DNA of 7,592 nt, taken from the NCBI GenBank assembly GCA_009774735.1, contig VSOH01000067.1, positions 1 to 7,592 of the forward strand, in the 5' to 3' direction. The DNA comes from Clostridiales bacterium. Lineage in GTDB: Bacteria > Bacillota_A > Clostridia > Oscillospirales > Acutalibacteraceae. A model generated the notes under the pieces. That model was not told where the DNA came from, searched no databases, and was given only the letters and a program-made list of their open reading frames with translations. The position numbers were made by a program, and so were the translations under genes. Shown in pieces: positions 1 through 7,036 of the stretch (positions within the stretch are counted from its first letter, which is position 1; the number at the start of each line of letters is the position of its first letter).

Positions 1-1
1 C

Positions 2-838
2 GAGGGTGTTATTGATATGTGTGATGATGCAAGGACTGTGCTTAAAGAAAAGGCAGACTCTTCAATGGCAGTCGGCTTTAAGCTTCTTAATGAGGGCAAG
101 GGCGATGCTTTTGTAAGTGCAGGCAATACCGGTGCTATAACGGTTGGTGCAACCTTTATTACCAAGCGTATCAAAGGGGTTAAGCGTCCTGCAATTGCAT
201 CTGTTATGCCCAGTGCGGACAGGCCGTTTTTACTTATGGACTGCGGTGCCAATTCTGAATGCAGAGCGGAGCACCTTTATCAGTTCGGCTTGATGGGCAA
301 TCTTTATATGAAGAATATAATGAAGGTCAAAAGCCCGCGTGTTGCTCTTGCCAATAATGGCTCGGAGGAAACAAAGGGAACTCCGATGGTTCGTGATGCT
401 TTTGAGCTTATGAAAAAAGCGCCTTATAATTTTATAGGCAATATTGAGGGCAGGCAGATTCCTTTCGGTGATGCAGATGTTGTAGTTGCCGACGGCTTTG
501 CAGGTAACCTGATTCTTAAAACCTATGAGGGTGTTGCAAAGGTTCTTATGAACGGTATTAAGCAGGCTTTTATGAAGTCTGCAATTTCAAAGCTTTCATA
601 TCTTGGTGTTAAGTCAGGCATTGATGATATGAAAAAGCAGTTTGATTACAAGGAATACGGCGGTGCAGTATTGCTCGGTGTCAAAAAGCCTGTTGTCAAG
701 GCACACGGTTCGTCGGACTGCAAAACCTTTAAAAATGCCATTAAGCAGGCAGTATGGTTTTTAGAAAATGATTTGATAAGTATTATTGAGAATTCATTGA
801 TTGATTCAAAGGAAGAAAAGCTCTATGGTAAATCTTGA
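2..838 (+). CDS. plsX: Phosphate acyltransferase PlsX, 5'-truncated by window edge
   Basis: PlsX converts acyl-ACP and phosphate to acyl-phosphate, the acyl donor for PlsY in the first step of bacterial phospholipid synthesis; it is a peripheral membrane enzyme. The frame is open from base 2, and the residues before the first ATG (position 17) already match the family (EGVIDM, like EVIE in Bacillus PlsX), so that ATG is internal. About 278 residues are present of the usual ~330; roughly 50-60 N-terminal residues lie outside the window. Family landmarks are SAGNTGA (116-136), a DCGAN block near 240-253, a GNIEGR segment, ADGFAGN followed by LKTYEG, EYGGAVLLG, and KAHGSSD (698-718). Two positions differ from the Bacillus form: NNGSEETKG where Bacillus has NVGTEDKKG, and GANSECRAEHL for the GANVDAKPEHL type. 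The 3' end overlaps rnc by 14 bases, with no acpP gene between them. Confidence 0.96.
   Translation, partial: EGVIDMCDDARTVLKEKADSSMAVGFKLLNEGKGDAFVSAGNTGAITVGATFITKRIKGVKRPAIASVMPSADRPFLLMDCGANSECRAEHLYQFGLMGNLYMKNIMKVKSPRVALANNGSEETKGTPMVRDAFELMKKAPYNFIGNIEGRQIPFGDADVVVADGFAGNLILKTYEGVAKVLMNGIKQAFMKSAISKLSYLGVKSGIDDMKKQFDYKEYGGAVLLGVKKPVVKAHGSSDCKTFKNAIKQAVWFLENDLISIIENSLIDSKEEKLYGKS
811..815 (+). promoter_or_regulatory. Ribosome binding site for rnc
   Basis: GGAAG lies 9 bases before the ATG at 825, inside the end of plsX. It favours the ATG at 825 over an in-frame TTG at 801, which would add eight residues (MIQRKKSS) not expected in RNase III. Confidence 0.7.
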
Positions 839-1499
839 AAAAAGAATCGGCTATACATTTAAAAATAAAGAATATCTTGTTGAGGCACTGACTCATTCAT
901 CATTTGCAAATGAACGTCCTGTAAAGCTCAAAAGCAATGAACGTATGGAGTTCCTCGGCGATGCAGTGCTGTCTTTTTTAACTGCACAGTTTTTGTGTGA
1001 CAAGTATCCTGATACGCCTGAGGGTGAGCTGTCAAAGCTTCGTTCATCACTTGTGTGTACCGACAGCCTTTCAAGCTATGCAAGGGAGATTGACCTTGGC
1101 AGTGTTCTTCTGCTCGGCAAGGGTGAGATTTGCTCCGGAGGTGTTGACAGACCTTCAATTCTTGAAAATACGTTTGAAGCTTTGATTGCCGCAATTTATC
1201 TGGACGGCGGTATGGAAAGTGCAAAGACCTTTGTAACCAAGTTTCTTGATAAAACGCTTGAAACACATCAGATTAATTTCTTTGATTATAAAACAACTTT
1301 GCAGGAGGTTTTACAGCAGAATCCGGGTGAAAATGCAACCTATGTTTTAATCGGCGAAAGCGGTCCGGATCACGACAAAACCTTTGAGATGGAGGTGCAT
1401 CTCAATTCAAATGTGCTCGGAACGGGCAAGGGAAGAACAAAGCGTGCGGCAGAACAGGCTGCAGCAAAGGAAGCGTTAAAGCTGATGGGTGTTGTATGA
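825..1499 (+). CDS. rnc: Ribonuclease III
   Basis: RNase III is a cytoplasmic homodimeric endonuclease that cuts double-stranded RNA, acting in rRNA precursor processing and mRNA turnover. The product is 224 residues, a normal length. The catalytic domain spans about 1-148 and carries the signature NERMEFLGD (38-46), with E39, E42 and D46, then PEGELS with E66, and LENTFEALIAAIYLDGG with E118. The double-stranded RNA-binding domain spans about 154-222: it begins DYKTTLQEVLQQ and ends in the KGRTKRAAEQAAAKEAL helix, whose basic residues contact RNA. The residue matching E. coli D114, a metal-site aspartate, is Asn here (N115, codon 1167-1169). The start at 825 was chosen for its GGAAG site and fit to the family; a TTG at 801 is possible but less likely. 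It overlaps plsX by 14 bases and the next gene by 4. Confidence 0.96.
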   Translation: MVNLEKRIGYTFKNKEYLVEALTHSSFANERPVKLKSNERMEFLGDAVLSFLTAQFLCDKYPDTPEGELSKLRSSLVCTDSLSSYAREIDLGSVLLLGKGEICSGGVDRPSILENTFEALIAAIYLDGGMESAKTFVTKFLDKTLETHQINFFDYKTTLQEVLQQNPGENATYVLIGESGPDHDKTFEMEVHLNSNVLGTGKGRTKRAAEQAAAKEALKLMGVV

Positions 1500-2467
1500 A
1501 AAAGGGTAATATAAGTATTTTTGTTCCGCATCAGGGATGTCCGTGTCAGTGCTCCTTCTGTAATCAGAAAACGATTACAGGTCAGACAAAAGCACCGGCA
1601 GCCGAGGATGTTGTAAATGCAGTTGAAACTGCACTGAAAAAGAAAAAATTTGAATATGAAATAGCTTTTTTTGGCGGCTCATTTACCGCCATTGAGCGTG
1701 ATTATATGATTTCACTGTTAGGTGCTGCTACACCTTATGTAAAAAACGGCAGTGTTAAGGGTATCCGCATTTCCACACGACCCGACTGCATTGACCGTGA
1801 GGTTTTAGATATACTGAAAGAATATGGTGTAACAAGCATTGAGCTTGGTGCACAGAGTATGGATGACGAGGTGCTTCTTGCTAACAGACGAGGTCACACT
1901 GCCGAGGATGTCGTTAATGCATCAAAGCTGATTAAAGACTACGGCTTTGAGCTGGGGCTTCAGATGATGACAGGTCTTTATATGGATACCTGTGAAAAGG
2001 CAGTCCAAACAGCACAGAAAATAATTGATTTAAAGCCTGAAACAGTCAGAATTTATCCGACAGTAGTTTTAAAGGATACATATTTAGCGCAGCTTTATAA
2101 GAGCGAGGTGTACAAGCCTCTTAATGCAGATGACTCAGCAGAGCTTTGTGCAAGGCTTGTTCCTATGTTTGAAAATGCAGGAATTAAGATAATCCGCCTT
2201 GGACTTCATTCAAGTGAGGATATTAAAAGAAATATGCTTGCAGGCGGTTTTCACGACAGCTTCGGTGAGCTTGTGAAATCCAGAATGCTTGTTGAAAAAA
2301 TACTTGCTCTGCCCCCGGGTGACTATCAGGTTTTCGTTAATCCAAGGTCACTGTCAAAGCTTAAGGGCAATAACAAGAGCAATATCTATCTCCTGATGGA
2401 AAGGGGATATAATGTAAAAATTATTACCGATAACGGTATGGCAATAGACGAATTGAGGATTAAATAA
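1496..2467 (+). CDS. Elp3-like radical SAM protein without GNAT domain, function unknown
   Basis: This 323-residue protein belongs to the radical SAM enzymes, which use a [4Fe-4S] cluster to cleave S-adenosylmethionine into a radical. The cluster motif CX3CX2C is at C15, C19 and C22 within PHQGCPCQCSFCNQ. Further core motifs are FFGGSFTAI (58-66, SAM-contacting glycine-rich strand), RISTRPD (91-97), ELGAQSMDDEV (116-126), LQMMTGLYMDT (155-165) and VRIYPTVVLKDT (184-195). The segment HDSFGELVKSR (253-263) resembles the HPAFGELV stretch of Elp3. Elp3 tRNA-modifying enzymes are about 500 residues or more and end in an acetyltransferase domain; this protein stops before any such domain. A similar short gene between rnc and smc is, from memory, common in Clostridia. 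A HemN-like role is less likely given the HQGC and GELV motifs. Substrate unknown; RNA modification is only an inference from the Elp3 likeness. No good Shine-Dalgarno site precedes the ATG, which overlaps the rnc stop as ATGA, so coupled translation is likely. Confidence 0.88.
   Translation: MKKGNISIFVPHQGCPCQCSFCNQKTITGQTKAPAAEDVVNAVETALKKKKFEYEIAFFGGSFTAIERDYMISLLGAATPYVKNGSVKGIRISTRPDCIDREVLDILKEYGVTSIELGAQSMDDEVLLANRRGHTAEDVVNASKLIKDYGFELGLQMMTGLYMDTCEKAVQTAQKIIDLKPETVRIYPTVVLKDTYLAQLYKSEVYKPLNADDSAELCARLVPMFENAGIKIIRLGLHSSEDIKRNMLAGGFHDSFGELVKSRMLVEKILALPPGDYQVFVNPRSLSKLKGNNKSNIYLLMERGYNVKIITDNGMAIDELRIK
2455..2458 (+). promoter_or_regulatory. Ribosome binding site for smc
   Basis: GAGG lies 8 bases before the smc ATG, within the last codons of the radical SAM gene. 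The stop and start share one base (TAATG), a typical re-initiation arrangement. Confidence 0.6.
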
Positions 2468-5400
2468 TGGTTTTAAGAACACTTGAAATGCAGGGCTTTA
2501 AGTCCTTCCCTGATAAAACCGAGCTTAATTTCGGCAAGGGTATTACTGCGGTAGTGGGTCCTAACGGTTCAGGCAAAAGTAATATTTCAGATGCTGTTCG
2601 CTGGGTGCTTGGTGAAACCAGTTCAAAATCACTGCGCGGCTCTAAGATGGAAGACGTTATTTTCGGCGGTACTTCATCACGTAAAGCACTGGGATTTGCT
2701 CAGGTTCAGTTAACGCTTGATAACAGTGACCATACACTTAAGGACAGAAATGAGGTAGTAACCGTTACCCGCCGTTACTATCGTTCGGGTGAAAGTGAAT
2801 ATAAAATTGACGGCGAAAATGTTCGCCGCCGTGATATACACGAGCTGTTTATGGACACAGGTCTTGGCTCTGACGGCTATTCAATGGTCGGTCAGGGTAA
2901 AATTGACTCAATCATTTCACAGAAGAATGAGGACAGGCGTGAGCTTTTTGAAGAGGCGGCAGGTATTTCACTTTTCCGTCACAAAAGAACAGATGCGACA
3001 AGACGCCTTGATCAGGCTCAGGAAAATCTGGTAAGACTTCTCGATATTTTAGGCGAGCTTGAAAACCGTGTGGGACCTCTTAAAAAGCAGAGCGAAAAGG
3101 CAGCAAGGTTTTTAGAACTCAGCGAGGAAAAAAAGACGCTTGAAATCGGTGTTTGGGTCAATAAAATAAACCGTTTTACAAATGAACTCCGAGAGCAGGA
3201 GCATAAAATAGATGCTACAAATGCATCCTATGAGATTTGTGAAAAAGAGCTTTCTCAGATAGAAACAGAGATTGAGGAAATCATTGAGAAAACTGCAAAA
3301 ATCAATACTGAAATTGAACAGATAAGAATCGGCTCAAAGGCATACGAGGATGAGGCTATCCGTAAGGACGGCGAAGCTTCGGTGCTTGAGGCTAATTTTA
3401 ATCATAACAATGAAACCATAGAGCGTTTCAAAAATGACATTGGTGATGTTGATAATACGAACCAGTCCATTGACCTGCAGATTGATGAAAAGAAGAATTT
3501 TATTGCTGAAAATACTGTTAAGCTTGAAAGTAAAAAAGAAGAGCTTAAATCAGTTACTGCCGAGATGGAAAGCCTTGTTTCATCAAATGAGGAATTTTCA
3601 AAGCTGACAGTTGAACTGAATCAGAAGATTACTGCACTTACCTTTAAACTATCCGAGTGCAAGGTTAAATGCTCACAGGCAATTTCTTCAATTGAGGAAA
3701 TCAATTCAAGAAGAAGTGTTGTTGATGACTCAATTGTGCAGTGTGAAAAGGATGTTAAAATAGCAGAAGCACAAATGCAGGAAAGTGAAGAAAATCTGTC
3801 GTTTCTGCAAAACAGAATTGATGAAAACAATAATTCTCTTTCAGGCTATAAGCTGAAGCTTGAAAACAAAACCGCAAAGGCGGATAAGATAAAGGCAGAC
3901 CTTGAAAAGGCAAGCCTTGAGCTGTCACAAAAGCAGTCAAGGGCAAGAATGTTAATTGACCTTGAAAAAAATATGGAGGGCTTTTCAGGTGCTGTTAAGG
4001 CTGTTATGAAGCAGTCACAGAGCAAGGCTCTTTCAGGCATACACGGTCCGCTTTCACAGCTTATAACAGTGGACAACGAATATTCAGTTGCCGTTGAGGT
4101 TGCACTCGGTGCAGCAATGCAGAACATTGTCACCTCGAACGAGGCTGATGCAAAGCGTGCTATTTATTACTTAAAAAATAATCGTATAGGCAGGGCAACA
4201 TTCCTACCGATTTCTGCTATCAAGCCAAGAAATCTTGATGAAAAGGATCTTGACGATAATTTAGGATTTGTTGCAATTGCATCTGATTTGGTGGAGTGTA
4301 AAAGCGAATATAAAAATATAATCTCTAACCTGCTTGGCAGAGTTGTTATTGTTGACGATATGGATTGTGCTATCGGAATAGCCAAAAGATATAACAACCG
4401 ATTTAAGCTTGTTACAATTGACGGACAGGTTATTAACCCGGGCGGCTCAATGACAGGCGGCTCACAATCAAGGGGTGCGGGAATACTGTCAAGATCAAAC
4501 CAGATTGATGAGCTGAACGAACAGGCAAAGGTGCTTGAAGAAAGGGTCAATGCACTTAAGTCAGAGTTTAAAACGGCTCTTGAGGATGCTAATTTTGCAG
4601 CGGCTCAGCTTCAGGGTGCTGAGGTTGATATGCAGCAGGCTAAGGAGGAGCTTATCCGCTCTCAGGGTGAGCACAGACTGATTAAGGAAAAGCTTGATGC
4701 ACTGCTTACTCAGTGCGACAGCCTTATTGCCGAAAAGAATAACGCAGACGAACGTATTGCAGGCTTTGAGCAGATTAATAAGGTTGGTGAGGCTGAGGCT
4801 GAAAAGATTGAAGCACAGATGGCCGAGGCTGAGGCTCAGCTTTCAAAAATCAGCGGTAATGCTGAGGAGATTAATGCAAAGCGTGAGGAATACAGGCTGA
4901 TTAGCCAGCAGATTAATCTTGATTTGGTTACAATTGCCAAGGATACTGAATCGGCTAAGCTGTCTATTGAGGAATTAGAACTGCGAAAGAATTCTCAGAG
5001 TGACAGAGTTAAATCCATTGAGGATGAAATTAAAATCTTAGAGGAAAGAAACAGCAGCCTTCTTTTATCAATTAATGAGGTTAAGGCACAGGCTGACGAG
5101 CTGCGCAAAAAAGCGGAGGGCTCTAATTCTCAGATTGCTGACAGTATTGAGGAACGTAATAATCTTGAAAAACGCTCAGGTGAATTAAGAGTTCTTGAGC
5201 GTAATAAGGGTCAGGAGCGTGAAAAGCTGTCCGGCGAGCTTGTTCGACTTGACGAACGCAAAATTGCCATGCGCAAGGAATATGATGAGCTGAATGATAT
5301 GCTCTTTGAACAGTATGAATTAACCCGTCGTGAGGCTGAGGCTCTTAATATTGAAATTGAAAATATGAGTGAGGCAAAGAAGCGTCTTCACGAAATAAAG

Positions 5401-6039
5401 GTTGCAATCAAAGGGCTTGGCTCAATCAATGTCGGTGCCATTGAGGAATACAAGGAAGTGTCCGAAAGATATGAATTCCTTAAGGAGCAGATTGATGATA
5501 TTGAAAAATCCAAAAATGAGCTTTTGAAAATTATTGAGGATTTAACAGCATCAATGAGCGAAAAGTTCCTTGAAAAGTTTAATAAGATTAACGAGGAATT
5601 CAAGGTGTGCTTTGCTGATTTCTTCGGCGGCGGCAAGGGTGAAATCAAGCTTGAAAATCCTGACAACTGTCTGGAGTCTGCAATTGAAATCAACATTCAG
5701 CCTCCGGGCAAGGCAGTGCAGAATATCAGCCTGTTCTCAGGCGGTGAAAAGTCACTTGCTGCTATGGCTCTGCTGTTCAGTGTGCTTAAGGTGCAGCCGG
5801 CACCATTCTGTATTTATGACGAGGTTGAGGCTGCACTGGATGATGTCAATGTTGAACGCTTTGCAAAATATATGCGCAAAATGACCGACAGAACTCAGTT
5901 TATTTCAATTACGCACCGCCGTGGTACTATGGAGGAGGCAGATGTTCTCTACGGTGTTACCATGCAGGAAAAGGGTGTTTCAAAGCTGATTGAGCTGCAA
6001 ACGGCAGAGCTTGCAGCACAGATGGGACTTGAAGAATAA
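2467..6039 (+). CDS. smc: Chromosome segregation protein SMC
   Basis: SMC is the ATPase core of bacterial condensin; it dimerises, binds ScpA and ScpB, and organises and helps segregate the chromosome. At 1190 residues it is full length (Bacillus is about 1186). Order: N-terminal ATPase lobe with Walker A GPNGSGKS (31-38), R57 in SLRGSKMEDVIF (matching the arginine finger R57 of Bacillus), and Q-loop Q143 in VGQGKID; first coiled-coil arm about 170-500; hinge about 505-665, from GFSGAVKAV to GGSMTGGSQSRG; second arm about 670-1030; C-terminal lobe with signature LFSGGEKS (1089-1096), Walker B ending in D1118 and E1119, D-loop AALDDVN, and H-loop ITHRRGTME. Walker B reads CIYDEVEAALDD rather than the common VLDEVDAALD, but the catalytic Asp-Glu pair is kept. 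The second arm holds three EAEA tracts encoded by GAGGCTGAGGCT (4789, 4825, 5332). No break or missing motif is seen. Confidence 0.98.
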   Translation: MVLRTLEMQGFKSFPDKTELNFGKGITAVVGPNGSGKSNISDAVRWVLGETSSKSLRGSKMEDVIFGGTSSRKALGFAQVQLTLDNSDHTLKDRNEVVTVTRRYYRSGESEYKIDGENVRRRDIHELFMDTGLGSDGYSMVGQGKIDSIISQKNEDRRELFEEAAGISLFRHKRTDATRRLDQAQENLVRLLDILGELENRVGPLKKQSEKAARFLELSEEKKTLEIGVWVNKINRFTNELREQEHKIDATNASYEICEKELSQIETEIEEIIEKTAKINTEIEQIRIGSKAYEDEAIRKDGEASVLEANFNHNNETIERFKNDIGDVDNTNQSIDLQIDEKKNFIAENTVKLESKKEELKSVTAEMESLVSSNEEFSKLTVELNQKITALTFKLSECKVKCSQAISSIEEINSRRSVVDDSIVQCEKDVKIAEAQMQESEENLSFLQNRIDENNNSLSGYKLKLENKTAKADKIKADLEKASLELSQKQSRARMLIDLEKNMEGFSGAVKAVMKQSQSKALSGIHGPLSQLITVDNEYSVAVEVALGAAMQNIVTSNEADAKRAIYYLKNNRIGRATFLPISAIKPRNLDEKDLDDNLGFVAIASDLVECKSEYKNIISNLLGRVVIVDDMDCAIGIAKRYNNRFKLVTIDGQVINPGGSMTGGSQSRGAGILSRSNQIDELNEQAKVLEERVNALKSEFKTALEDANFAAAQLQGAEVDMQQAKEELIRSQGEHRLIKEKLDALLTQCDSLIAEKNNADERIAGFEQINKVGEAEAEKIEAQMAEAEAQLSKISGNAEEINAKREEYRLISQQINLDLVTIAKDTESAKLSIEELELRKNSQSDRVKSIEDEIKILEERNSSLLLSINEVKAQADELRKKAEGSNSQIADSIEERNNLEKRSGELRVLERNKGQEREKLSGELVRLDERKIAMRKEYDELNDMLFEQYELTRREAEALNIEIENMSEAKKRLHEIKVAIKGLGSINVGAIEEYKEVSERYEFLKEQIDDIEKSKNELLKIIEDLTASMSEKFLEKFNKINEEFKVCFADFFGGGKGEIKLENPDNCLESAIEINIQPPGKAVQNISLFSGGEKSLAAMALLFSVLKVQPAPFCIYDEVEAALDDVNVERFAKYMRKMTDRTQFISITHRRGTMEEADVLYGVTMQEKGVSKLIELQTAELAAQMGLEE

Positions 6040-6057
6040 TATATGAAGAAAATAATC

Positions 6058-6062
6058 AAGGA
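6058..6062 (+). promoter_or_regulatory. Ribosome binding site for ftsY
   Basis: AAGGA lies 9 bases before the ATG at 6072, in the only real intergenic gap of the window (32 bases). It fixes the ftsY start; I see no other in-frame start nearby. Confidence 0.75.
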
Positions 6063-6071
6063 TGTGTAAGT

Positions 6072-7034
6072 ATGGGCATTTTTTCAATATTCAAAAAAGG
6101 TTTAAAGAAAACAAGAGATGAAGGTATTACCGCACAGATGGACGAGGTAATCGAGTCTTATGAGGAGATTACCGATGAGCTTTTTGATGAGCTTGAAGAA
6201 ATTCTGATTATGGGTGATGTCGGTATGCCGACAGCCGAAAGAATCATCCGTGACTTAAAAAGAAAAATTGAAAACGATAAAATTAAGGATGTTAAGCAGG
6301 TCCGTGAAACGATGAAGGACATTGTGTCCGGTGTAGTTTGGGGCGGTAGTTATCTTCGACTTCGCTCAAAACCGTCAATCATTTTAATGATTGGAGTTAA
6401 CGGTGTTGGCAAAACCACCACAATCGGTAAGCTGGCATTAAGACTTAAGGGGCAGAACAGAAAGGTTATTCTTGGTGCTGCCGATACCTTCCGTGCCGCT
6501 GCAATTGAGCAGCTTCAGGTCTGGGCTGACAGAGCAGATGTTGACCTTATCAAGCATGCTGAAGGCTCTGACCCTGCCGCAGTTGTGTATGATACTATTC
6601 AGGCAGGCAAGGCAAGGGGTGCAGATGTCATCATCATCGACACCGCAGGCAGACTTCATAATAAGAAAAATCTTATGGATGAGCTTAATAAAATTTCACG
6701 TGTTATTGAAAGGGAATTACCCGATGCATCAAAGGAAATTCTGCTTGTGCTTGATGCAACAACAGGTCAGAATGCTGTTAATCAGGCTAAGGACTTTAAG
6801 GAGGCAGCGGGTATTACAGGTATTGTATTAACAAAGCTTGACGGCACAGCCAAGGGCGGCGTTGTTCTTGCTATTAATAATGAGCTTGACGTACCTGTTA
6901 AATTCGTTGGTGTCGGTGAAAGAATTGAGGATTTGCAGCCATTCGACGCCGATGCTTTTGCAGCAGGACTTTTTGATGCAAAGGTGCCTGAGGATGATGA
7001 GGATATTACAAACTTTATTACGAATGAGGACTGA
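6072..7034 (+). CDS. ftsY: Signal recognition particle receptor FtsY
   Basis: FtsY is the GTPase receptor that docks the signal recognition particle (Ffh plus 4.5S/6S RNA) with its ribosome at the membrane, delivering nascent membrane proteins to SecYEG. The product is 320 residues, close to the 329 of Bacillus FtsY. A short amphipathic, basic N-terminus (MGIFSIFKKGLKKTRD) is the likely membrane-targeting helix; the long acidic A domain of E. coli FtsY is absent, as is usual in Firmicutes. The N domain four-helix bundle spans about 17-90. The G domain has G1 GVNGVGKT (108-115), DTFRAAA (138-144) in the SRP-GTPase insertion region, G3 DTAGR (190-194), ATTGQNA (229-235), G4 TKLD (254-257), and GVGE (280-283). 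An acidic tail (PEDDEDITNFITNED) follows the fold. It sits 32 bases after smc, as in other Firmicutes, and two bases before rdgB. Confidence 0.98.
   Translation: MGIFSIFKKGLKKTRDEGITAQMDEVIESYEEITDELFDELEEILIMGDVGMPTAERIIRDLKRKIENDKIKDVKQVRETMKDIVSGVVWGGSYLRLRSKPSIILMIGVNGVGKTTTIGKLALRLKGQNRKVILGAADTFRAAAIEQLQVWADRADVDLIKHAEGSDPAAVVYDTIQAGKARGADVIIIDTAGRLHNKKNLMDELNKISRVIERELPDASKEILLVLDATTGQNAVNQAKDFKEAAGITGIVLTKLDGTAKGGVVLAINNELDVPVKFVGVGERIEDLQPFDADAFAAGLFDAKVPEDDEDITNFITNED
7026..7030 (+). promoter_or_regulatory. Ribosome binding site for rdgB
   Basis: GAGGA lies 6 bases before the ATG at 7037 and is embedded in the last codons of ftsY. It supports that ATG as the start. Confidence 0.7.
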
Positions 7035-7036
7035 TT

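Noticed and set aside
801..824. TTG at 801 as the rnc start, adding eight residues.
   Set aside because: The ATG at 825 has a well-placed GGAAG site and gives the expected N-terminus; the extra residues match nothing in the family.
2811..2828. Perfect 7-base-pair hairpin with a 4-base loop inside smc (CGGCGAA/TTCGCCG).
   Set aside because: There is no T-tract after it, it lies in conserved coding sequence (DGENVRRRD), and one such short stem is expected by chance in a window this size.
4167..4550. Open reading frame of 127 codons on the minus strand opposite the SMC hinge.
   Set aside because: It lies wholly across a strongly conserved smc segment, has no recognisable domain, and looks like a by-product of smc codon use. 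The same holds for the minus-strand frame at 928-1266 opposite rnc.
5788..5850. Atypical Walker B in SMC (YDEVEAALDD), considered as a sign of a divergent or inactive ATPase.
   Set aside because: The catalytic Asp-Glu pair, signature motif, Q-loop and H-loop are all present, and FDEVEAALDD-like forms are, as I recall, common in Clostridia.
6043..6069. Eight-codon mini-ORF (MKKIIKDV) ending two bases before ftsY, a possible leader peptide.
   Set aside because: It has no clear Shine-Dalgarno site, no attenuator-like hairpins or run of one amino acid, and its end overlaps the ftsY ribosome binding site. A chance reading frame in a short gap is the simpler explanation.
6472..6831. Open frame of 119 codons on the plus strand within ftsY.
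   Set aside because: It is an out-of-frame reading of the GTPase core, where ftsY itself has every motif intact.
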